Source: Deltaproteobacteria bacterium
Lineage (GTDB): Bacteria; Desulfobacterota; Desulfobulbia; Desulfobulbales; Desulfocapsaceae
DNA length: 64,000 nt
Direction of reading: 5' to 3'
NCBI GenBank assembly: GCA_026388715.1
Contig: JAPLJF010000018.1
Span: forward strand, 1-64,000
Below are positions 57,919-64,000 of the stretch, piece by piece. A program made the position numbers and the translations under genes. The notes below the pieces were generated by a model. The model had not been told where the DNA came from. It was given only the letters and a program-made list of their open reading frames with translations, and did not search any database. The first letter of the stretch is position 1. The number at the start of each line of letters is the position of its first letter.

Positions 57919-60180
57919 CTACTCCAAAACACCAAGATAGTTAAAGGTGGGAAGCTTTGCCACCCTGCCTGCCCCGCTGAGCCTGTCGGCCAGGGCCAGC
58001 ATATCCTGCTGGCCTGTGGGGAGATTGCAGAGATCAACGACCACATAATCAAGCCCTATATCCCGCAATTCTCCCAGATACGGCAGCAGCGAGAATGGCC
58101 GGCGGGGCACGGTTCTAACCAACCCGTCTTTCTTGTGCATGGTGAACGCTTCCCCTTTGGGGCTGAGCAGGACCCGATCATACTGGAAATGACGGGCCGC
58201 AAGGCGGGCGGTAAACAGGGCCGGAGCGCCATAAACGGTAAGCCCCTTGCGAATATGCTGATAATTGGCCCGACTGCCTTTGATCATATCGGCAAGCAGT
58301 GCCCGGTCTGATTCAATGGACAACTGGGCCGCTTCCGCCCCCAGATGTTCGACTGTAGCCAGGGCCTGATTATTCATGAGGTTAATGGTATAATCACAGG
58401 ATAAATGGACCCTCTCCCCTCGAAACATCCAGGCCTGGCTGATGTGACCGATCTGAAAACTCTTGAAACCGGAACGCACGAGGATGGTGAGCTGTTTCTG
58501 AACCTGGGCCAGTTCTGACTCAAAGAGGAGAGGCGGCAGGCACCAGGTTATATTGCGTACGCCAGACCCCATATAGCGTTTGATCTGTCCAGCCTGGCTG
58601 ACAGTGGTTTTATCGAGAGGCACCAGAAAACGGTCAGGGGTAAAGGGCAGCCGGTCCTGTAAGACCTTGAGGGAATCGGTCTTCAGCCACCACTCCAGAG
58701 GCAGTTTCACCTTGACCGGCCCGGTTTTCCGGGGCGTGGCCCGCGGCTTGCCATCACCCTTTCCTTTCTTGTCAACGGGCAGCAACCTTGCGCCCTTGTC
58801 GGCAGTCAAACAGACCTCTCCGCAGATGGTCGCAATGCGTCTCCGCTGTGTTTCCTGGGCCTTGACGACACAGTCCTTCATCTCCCGAATCCCAGGGATC
58901 CCAAACTCCGCATCCGTGGCCTGTGGCCTGGTGCGGACATCCACCTTATAGAGATCAATCATCCTGACACCGGCCGGGACAAGATCGGCAGGGATGGCAA
59001 TCTGGACCTTTTCCCCGGTCAGGGCCTTTTCAACAAGGTCCCTGCCCTTGACCATCTCCTGCAGGGTAAAACTGTGGCGCTCGCCAGATGCCTCCAGGTG
59101 CAGACGCAACCGGTCTCCTGTCTCCAGCTCATCTTTTAAGGTCAGGGTGCCATAGCAACCACTTTTTTTCTGATTTACCGTTTCCAGCCGGCCAAGATGC
59201 AGACCGGTATTCCCGGAATGATAGGGAGTGATCGCCTCCATCGGCTGCGGAGACAGGAAATAGCCGGGGCCGACCTTGCGGCTCATGGCCTTTTCCGCAA
59301 GCTGCCGGGCTTTTTTCAGTACCGAGGGGAAGCTGCTGCCGGCATCGGCGTCAATCACCATCCGGTAGGCCCGGACCACATGCGAGACATAATGGACCGT
59401 GCGCAGCCGCCCTTCAATCTTGAGGGAGGCAACCCCTGCCTCAACAAGCAGGGGCACGGCCTCAAGCCCGCCCAGATCATTCATGGAGAACAGATAGCCT
59501 CCTTTACCGCTCTGGGCGCCGGAGGAGTCCTGACCGCCCTTTTTCCCGCCTTTCATGCCAGCCTTGCCCCCACCTTTTGACTCCCAGGTGTACTGGCGCC
59601 GGCAAGGCTGAACGCAGCGGCCGCGCAAGCCGCTCTTGCCGCCAAGGAAGGAGGAAAAAAGACAGAGGCCCGAATAGGAAAAACACATGGCCCCATGGAC
59701 AAAGACCTCGGTCTCGGTCTTGGTTTTTTTACAGATGGCGCTGATCTCTTTTACAGTCAGCTCACGGGCGAGCACCACGCGCTCAAAGCCCATATCGGTA
59801 AAGGCACGGACCGCGTCAGAATTATGAGCGGCCATAAGGGTGGAGGCGTGGAGCGGGAGAGCGGGGAAATAATCCTGTACCAGTTTGATCACCCCCAGAT
59901 CCTGAACAATGAGGGCGTCCGGTTTCAACTCTTCCAGGATGGCCAGGGTTTCAATTACCTGGGGTAGATCCTGCTCCCTGACCAGACTGTTGGCGGCAAG
60001 GTACAGTTTCAATCCATGCTCCCGACAGTAGTGGATCATGGCGGCGATCTCGTCCAGGCGAAGGTCACGAGCCAGGTTCCTGGCGTTAAAGCCAGGGGCG
60101 CCAACATAGACGGCGTCAGCGCCAGCGTCAACGGCAGCCCGGAAGGACTCCATATTGCCGGCAGGGGCGAGTAATTCCAT
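57919..60180 (-). CDS. U32-family peptidase/hydroxylation protein (RlhA-like)
   Basis: A 753-residue U32 protein. The U32 signature EVFVHGAMCFSYSGLCLFSS is near 165. A low-complexity Gly/Lys-rich insert (GGGKAGMKGGKKGGQ...) is at ~208-230, just after the Cys-rich CVQPCRRQY, and seems specific to this copy. The C-terminal ~350 residues include a DUF3656-like region seen in long U32 proteins. Relatives such as RlhA (23S rRNA C2501 hydroxylation) carry iron-sulfur cysteines; whether this is a protease or an RNA hydroxylase cannot be told here. Confidence 0.88.
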   Translation of the reverse strand: MELLAPAGNMESFRAAVDAGADAVYVGAPGFNARNLARDLRLDEIAAMIHYCREHGLKLYLAANSLVREQDLPQVIETLAILEELKPDALIVQDLGVIKLVQDYFPALPLHASTLMAAHNSDAVRAFTDMGFERVVLARELTVKEISAICKKTKTETEVFVHGAMCFSYSGLCLFSSFLGGKSGLRGRCVQPCRRQYTWESKGGGKAGMKGGKKGGQDSSGAQSGKGGYLFSMNDLGGLEAVPLLVEAGVASLKIEGRLRTVHYVSHVVRAYRMVIDADAGSSFPSVLKKARQLAEKAMSRKVGPGYFLSPQPMEAITPYHSGNTGLHLGRLETVNQKKSGCYGTLTLKDELETGDRLRLHLEASGERHSFTLQEMVKGRDLVEKALTGEKVQIAIPADLVPAGVRMIDLYKVDVRTRPQATDAEFGIPGIREMKDCVVKAQETQRRRIATICGEVCLTADKGARLLPVDKKGKGDGKPRATPRKTGPVKVKLPLEWWLKTDSLKVLQDRLPFTPDRFLVPLDKTTVSQAGQIKRYMGSGVRNITWCLPPLLFESELAQVQKQLTILVRSGFKSFQIGHISQAWMFRGERVHLSCDYTINLMNNQALATVEHLGAEAAQLSIESDRALLADMIKGSRANYQHIRKGLTVYGAPALFTARLAARHFQYDRVLLSPKGEAFTMHKKDGLVRTVPRRPFSLLPYLGELRDIGLDYVVVDLCNLPTGQQDMLALADRLSGAGRVAKLPTFNYLGVLE

Positions 60181-60205
60181 ATGGTTTCAACTATGATGAG
60201 GTGAA

Positions 60206-60408
60206 GGGCTCAGCGTAAATGCCCAAAAACAAGACGCACAAATCATGAGAAAGCAGTGTACTCAAGTACACCGCAGTGACAAAGAATGCAAGGAAACGCA
60301 GACCAAGGGAGGCTCAGTATCGCTCGCAGAGTGGACGCCCCAGAAGGAAATTACCCCTTGGGATATGGATAAAGAGCGACAGAAGTACTTGGGCATTTGC
60401 GCGATGCC
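60206..60408. repeat. MITE-like element with terminal inverted repeats
   Basis: About 200 bases bounded by GGGCTCAGCGTAAATGCCCA and an inverted, mismatched TTGGGCATTTGCGCGATGCC (shared core GCGYAAATGCCCAA). The inside includes the near-palindrome GTGTACTCAAGTACAC and no credible gene; an open frame from 60245 runs antisense into pyrR and is rejected. The right end abuts the pyrR stop codon. Confidence 0.6.
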
Positions 60409-60409
60409 A

Positions 60410-60952
60410 TCAACTATTCCCCCGGATCACTACTTCATCGTGGCCGCCATGTTCCTTGAGCAATACCTGAATGCGCTCATGAGGGAGAACCGTTGTCTGC
60501 ATCCCGGTATAATCGGCCTGGATGGGAAGTTCACGGCCACTGCGATCAACAAGCACCGCCAACTGAATGGAGTGCGGACGGCCATAATCCATAATGGCAT
60601 CCATGGCCGCCCTGATGGTGCGGCCCGTGAACAGGACATCATCCACTAGAATCAACCGGCTTTCTTCCACTATAAAAGAGAGATCAGTGGTGCGAACCAC
60701 CGGATTCTGCGAGATCAGGCTCCAGTCATCACGGTACAGGGTGATATCCAGAGTGCCAAAAGGGATTTCCACCCCCTCCTGTTCCTGGATAATCTTTCTG
60801 ATCCGCTCCGCCAGATTCACCCCGCAGGTATGGATACCGACAATAGCCAGATCACTGGCAGAATGATTATGCTCAAGAATCTGCAGGGCAATTCTTTTCA
60901 AGGCCAGGTCCATTTCCTGGGCGGTGAGAATAATGCGTGACTCGTTACTCAT
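60410..60952 (-). CDS. pyrR: PyrR bifunctional regulator/uracil phosphoribosyltransferase
   Basis: A 180-residue PyrR. The PRPP loop LILVDDVLFTGRTIRAAMDA is near 100, with the PIQADYTG and ERIQVLL C-terminal motifs. In other bacteria it binds pyr mRNA under UMP to cause attenuation and has minor UPRTase activity. No pyr operon or PyrR-type leader is seen in this window, so its targets lie elsewhere. It overlaps purN by 4 bases. Confidence 0.93.
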   Translation of the reverse strand: MSNESRIILTAQEMDLALKRIALQILEHNHSASDLAIVGIHTCGVNLAERIRKIIQEQEGVEIPFGTLDITLYRDDWSLISQNPVVRTTDLSFIVEESRLILVDDVLFTGRTIRAAMDAIMDYGRPHSIQLAVLVDRSGRELPIQADYTGMQTTVLPHERIQVLLKEHGGHDEVVIRGNS

Positions 60953-61530
60953 GGCTGCACCCGCTTCCAGAAAAAATCTATTCCTTTTTCATTGACCCGG
61001 TTGAGGGCCTCGGGAAATGCCTCACATTCGGCGGCAAAGACCTTGGTCGCGATAGTCTCAGATGTATCTTCATAATCAAGTTCAACACTCTTCTGGACAA
61101 TGATCGGCCCTTCGTCAAAGACCTCACTGGCAAAATGAACAGTACAGCCGCTGACCAGACACCCGCGCTCTTTGACAGCCCGGTGCACCCGGGAGCCATA
61201 AAAACCATCCCCGGAAAAAGCCGGAATCAAAGAAGGATGGATATTGATTACCGAGCGGGCCAGGGCTGGCGGCGGCTCATAGAGTTTCAGAAATCCGGCC
61301 AGGCAGATAATATCCACGGTATAATCCTGCAAGATTGCATTGATCGCCTCATTGCCGGCGGCATAAAAGGCGGGATAACCATATTCTTTCGCCTTGCTTA
61401 ACCCCAGCGCGTCACGGACATTGGAAACAACCACCTGGATTTCCGCAGCAAGCGTTCCCTTGCCGATACACTCATGAAAATTATCAAGCGTTCGGCCGCT
61501 CCCGGACAAAAGAACTGCTATTTTCAACAT
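60949..61530 (-). CDS. purN: Phosphoribosylglycinamide formyltransferase
   Basis: A 193-residue PurN that transfers formyl from 10-formyl-THF to GAR. It has INIHPSLIPAFSG (catalytic Asn/His) near 100 and GCTVHFASEVFDEGPIIVQ near 130. The N-terminal loop reads LLSGSGRTLDN where most PurN proteins have SGxGSNxQ, a small departure worth noting. It lies between purH and pyrR on one strand. Confidence 0.92.
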   Translation of the reverse strand: MLKIAVLLSGSGRTLDNFHECIGKGTLAAEIQVVVSNVRDALGLSKAKEYGYPAFYAAGNEAINAILQDYTVDIICLAGFLKLYEPPPALARSVINIHPSLIPAFSGDGFYGSRVHRAVKERGCLVSGCTVHFASEVFDEGPIIVQKSVELDYEDTSETIATKVFAAECEAFPEALNRVNEKGIDFFWKRVQP

Positions 61531-61544
61531 TTGCTTACTCCTTA

Positions 61545-61605
61545 GGAGCCGTTACGAAATAACCTCTCCTTTCTTGGCCATTTCGTTACAGCTCCTTATG
61601 CCGTT
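61545..61605. repeat. Structured palindromic repeat, single-hairpin form (copy E)
   Basis: GGAGCCGTTACGAAAT ... ATTTCGTTACAGCTCC then TTATGCCG; same family as B and D. It lies between purH and purN, ending ~15 bases before the purN start. Confidence 0.75.
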
Positions 61606-61634
61606 TTTGACATCCAAACAGCGATATTATTTTT

Positions 61635-62267
61635 TTACAGCGGCTTATTCACAAAATAAGGATTGGTCTCCACATCTACCTTGTCCAGCCAGGCGGAGAT
61701 CGCAGTATCATATTTTGCGGTCAGGGCAAAGACCTTGGCCGCCAGACGGAATCGAGTCTTAAGGGTGGTGTTCCCCTGCTCCCTGATCTCTTTTATAACC
61801 TGCGGATAATCAGCCGGATCAACGATCACAGTGACATCATGAAAATTCTTGGCCGCGGCCCGGAGCATGGTAGGCCCGCCGATATCAATATTTTCGATGG
61901 CATCAGCCAGCGTGCAATTGGGATCGGCAACAGTCTTATCAAAATCATAAAGGTTGACGGCAATAAGATCAATGGGCTTCAGGTCGTGTTCCACGCACTG
62001 CCGCTGGTGTTCCACGTTGTCCCGCTGATTGAGGATACCGCCATGCACCTTGGGATGCAGGGTCTTGACCCGGCCATCAAGCATTTCCGGGAATCCGGTA
62101 AACTCAGACACATCCTTGACCGTAATACCTGCCTCCCGTATCTTTTTGGCCGTGCCGCCAGTGGAAAGGAGCTCCACCCCAAGGTTTGTCAGGTCTCTGG
62201 CGAACCCCTCAATTCCTGATTTATCGGTCAAACTGATCAACGCTCGTGTTATTTTGTTCATGACCAA
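61635..62267 (-). CDS. purH: IMP cyclohydrolase (stand-alone PurH N-terminal domain)
   Basis: A 210-residue protein matching only the IMP cyclohydrolase domain of bifunctional PurH, starting [21 protein letters not shown]. It has [31 protein letters not shown] and [17 protein letters not shown]. The usual ~300-residue AICAR transformylase domain is absent, with a clean stop, so another enzyme (for example separate AICARFT or PurP type) must do that step. It is first in the purH-purN-pyrR run. Confidence 0.93.
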   Translation of the reverse strand: MVMNKITRALISLTDKSGIEGFARDLTNLGVELLSTGGTAKKIREAGITVKDVSEFTGFPEMLDGRVKTLHPKVHGGILNQRDNVEHQRQCVEHDLKPIDLIAVNLYDFDKTVADPNCTLADAIENIDIGGPTMLRAAAKNFHDVTVIVDPADYPQVIKEIREQGNTTLKTRFRLAAKVFALTAKYDTAISAWLDKVDVETNPYFVNKPL

Positions 62268-62316
62268 CTCCTTCTCTCAATGATGTATTCAAAAATATTC
62301 AAGAATCTACGGTACC

Positions 62317-62742
62317 CTACAGAGGTTCTTCATCCTTGCGGGTAAATTCCCTGATTTTCCGTCTATCCCTCTTGTCAGGCCTTTTGGCAGGCATGGCCTG
62401 ACCGGCTGTAAGCAAGGCCCGCATCCTGGCCGCCTCCTGACGCAACTGCACCGACTGCTCAGACTCTTCATATAGCAGTCGTGCCTCAACCGCCGGACGC
62501 CGGTACGGGGAAAGGCCAAGGACCGTAATGGTAAACTCGACCACACCACGCCTGATGCGCAGCACATCACCGAGCTGGACGATCCGTGACGACCTGGCCC
62601 GGCTGTCATTCACCTGCACCTTGCCGCCATTGACCGCCTGGGCCGCCAGGGTTCGGGTCTTGAAAAATCTGGCCGCCCAAAGCCACTTGTCAATCCGCAC
62701 CTGCTTGTCTGTTTCTGTCACTTCACTCATTTCCACGCGCAA
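62317..62742 (-). CDS. hslR: S4-domain RNA-binding protein (Hsp15-like)
   Basis: A 141-residue protein. The S4 domain is at ~13-75 (VRIDKWLWAARFFKTRTLAAQAVNGGKVQVN...). A basic tail (PAKRPDKRDRRKIREF) follows. Hsp15-type proteins bind stalled 50S-peptidyl-tRNA complexes. The start may be the ATG at 62742 or MSEVTE a few codons in. Confidence 0.88.
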   Translation of the reverse strand: MRVEMSEVTETDKQVRIDKWLWAARFFKTRTLAAQAVNGGKVQVNDSRARSSRIVQLGDVLRIRRGVVEFTITVLGLSPYRRPAVEARLLYEESEQSVQLRQEAARMRALLTAGQAMPAKRPDKRDRRKIREFTRKDEEPL

Positions 62743-62960
62743 TCAATTGCCATCAATTGAACACCGGACCGCAACATCAAAAAAAAGAAGTTTACACCGA
62801 ATGAGCGGGAAACGCATGAAAAAAGACACGGATCACTCCTTGACAATCCCTGAATTTCCACATTGTCGAACAGCTAAAAAAAGGGTAAACAGAAGGATTT
62901 ATCGTCTACATACAACCAACATCAACCTCTTTTATCATTTTCATCTAATCAGGGATCTCC

Positions 62961-63851
62961 ATGCTTGTAAAAGACCTTCTAGCCCGACACAAAACCACCT
63001 TCAGCTTTGAATTCTTTCCGCCCAGAGAAGATGCTGCGGCTGATCGTCTAATCGCCACCATTGCCAACCTGATGCCGCTGGCGCCCTCCTATGTGAGTGT
63101 GACCTACGGCGCGGGCGGCACCACCCGGCACCGCACCCATGACCTGGTTGTCAGGATCAAGAATGAAACCAATATCCCTGTGGTTTCTCACCTCACCTGC
63201 GTCGGCTCAAGCAGACAGGAGATGCATGGAATACTCGAAAAATACAGGGAGGCAGGGGTTCGCAATATCCTCGCCCTGCGCGGTGATCCGCCCAAGAGAG
63301 TGGTTGATTTTATCCAGCCGGAAGACGGCTTCGACCATGCTGCGGATCTTGTGGCCTACATCAAAAAGCATTTTCCGGAAATGTGCGTCGGGGTAGCCGG
63401 GTTTCCCGAAGGTCATCCCGCCACACCCAATCGTCTGCAGGAGATCGACTATCTGAAGGCCAAGATAGATGCCGGCGCCGACTTTATTGTCACCCAGCTC
63501 TTCTTTGAAAACCGTGATTTTTATGACTATTGTGAACGCTGCGAACTGGCAGGCATCCATGTCCCGAATATCGCCGGAATCATGCCGGTTACCACCAGAA
63601 AAGGACTTATCCGCACCGCCGAGCTTGCCGGTGGCACCCATATTCCTGCCCGTCTGCTCAAGGCAGTTTCCCGGGCCGAAAATGATGAATATGTAGAAAA
63701 AGTAGGTATCCATTGGGCAACCGAGCAGATCCGTGATCTGCTGGATCATGATGTCCGCGGAGTTCAGTTTTTTACCCTGAACTGCTCAACCGCGACCCAG
63801 GAGATCTATAAATCCCTGGGAGTCAAGGATTCCCGACAGCTCAGAAGTTAA
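62961..63851 (+). CDS. metF: Methylenetetrahydrofolate reductase
   Basis: A 296-residue NAD(P)H-type MetF with FSFEFFPPRED at the N-terminus, VTYGAGGTTR at ~50, and LALRGDPP near 110. It makes methyl-THF for methionine synthesis or the Wood-Ljungdahl methyl branch. This is the second MetF in the window and is the conventional E. coli-like type, while the one fused to AcsD is of the acetogen/sulfate-reducer type. Confidence 0.96.
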   Translation: MLVKDLLARHKTTFSFEFFPPREDAAADRLIATIANLMPLAPSYVSVTYGAGGTTRHRTHDLVVRIKNETNIPVVSHLTCVGSSRQEMHGILEKYREAGVRNILALRGDPPKRVVDFIQPEDGFDHAADLVAYIKKHFPEMCVGVAGFPEGHPATPNRLQEIDYLKAKIDAGADFIVTQLFFENRDFYDYCERCELAGIHVPNIAGIMPVTTRKGLIRTAELAGGTHIPARLLKAVSRAENDEYVEKVGIHWATEQIRDLLDHDVRGVQFFTLNCSTATQEIYKSLGVKDSRQLRS

Positions 63852-63855
63852 CTTT

Positions 63856-64000
63856 ATGACTCCCCTGAGCATCCAGGCCGTTGGCATCAAGGATATCCAG
63901 CTTCCGGTGCGTATCCGCGAAAAAAATGGCGGTCTGCAGAACACCGTGGCCACGGTCAGCATGCAGGCCTGCATGCCGGGGAGCTATCGGGAAAGCTGCG
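63856..64000 (+). CDS. folE2: GTP cyclohydrolase FolE2 (type IB), N-terminal part
   Basis: Starts at ATG 63856 and runs off the window with 48 codons visible. The QAVGIKDIQLPVRIREKNGGLQNTVATVSMQACMPG-like opening matches FolE2, the zinc-independent first enzyme of folate synthesis. It is 4 bases after metF, so probably co-transcribed with it. Confidence 0.85.
   Translation, partial: MTPLSIQAVGIKDIQLPVRIREKNGGLQNTVATVSMQACMPGSYRESC

Noticed and set aside
60245..60649. Plus-strand frame of 134 codons starting in the MITE-like element
   Set aside because: Most of it is antisense to pyrR, and the start has no ribosome-binding site.

Overview
The window looks like chromosome of an anaerobic, sulfate-reducer-like member of the Desulfobacterota, perhaps near the Desulfobulbales. 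The family-level placement is a guess. The reasons are a near-complete carbonyl branch of the Wood-Ljungdahl pathway, HdrA/MvhD electron-transfer proteins, a multihaem cytochrome c, Mn-dependent pyrophosphatase, and four genes that only make sense if an in-frame UGA is read as selenocysteine (Sec). No selA/B/C/D gene is in the window.

Region 1 (1-19.6 kb, mainly minus strand). Read from high to low coordinates this is one long gene run: folD, cooS, a metF-acsD fusion, acsB, acsC, a GltD/NfnB-like flavoprotein fused to formate dehydrogenase (Sec), double-domain hdrA (Sec) and mvhD (Sec). It links CO2/formate, CO and methyl-tetrahydrofolate chemistry to acetyl-CoA through a formate/NAD(P)H/HdrA electron hub. 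Formyl-THF ligase (fhs), the acsE methyltransferase and cooC are absent here. Downstream of mvhD lies a broken second copy of its 3' part, separated by a DUF4337 gene.

Region 2 (19.8-36.9 kb, mainly plus strand) is housekeeping: PerM-type permease, M18 aminopeptidase, lytic transglycosylase, MazG, rpsF-rpsR-DUF2232-rplI-dnaB, leuS-lptE, a minus-strand transketolase, then dusB-rarA and an overlapping gene for a four-haem cytochrome with a metallophosphatase-like N-terminus. That last gene carries an in-frame UGA at a conserved Cys position and is the most unusual selenoprotein candidate here.

Region 3 (37.06-42.7 kb) is a degenerate chromosomal integron. It has a frameshifted and truncated integrase remnant on the plus strand, a candidate attI and cassette promoter, and about six cassettes with eight genes on the minus strand, each followed by a palindromic attC-like site. 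The cargo includes two acetyltransferases, an alpha/beta hydrolase, BrnT/BrnA toxin-antitoxin, a DUF4236 protein, and a protein with a RHIM/amyloid-like motif.

Region 4 (42.7-64 kb) is housekeeping: ppaC, AIM24-like and TerB-like proteins, a thermonuclease, a fused ybeY-pdxJ, ybeZ/phoH, a DsbA-like protein, tRNA-Leu, tig-clpP-clpX-lon, tRNA-Val, tRNA-Asp, a U32 peptidase, pyrR-purN-purH (cyclohydrolase only), an S4 protein, metF and the start of folE2.

A family of palindromic repeats with changing but self-complementary stems recurs at five intergenic sites. A roughly 200-bp MITE-like element abuts pyrR. Two ORFs (metF-acsD and ybeY-pdxJ) are in-frame fusions that keep an internal ribosome-binding site and start codon at the junction.
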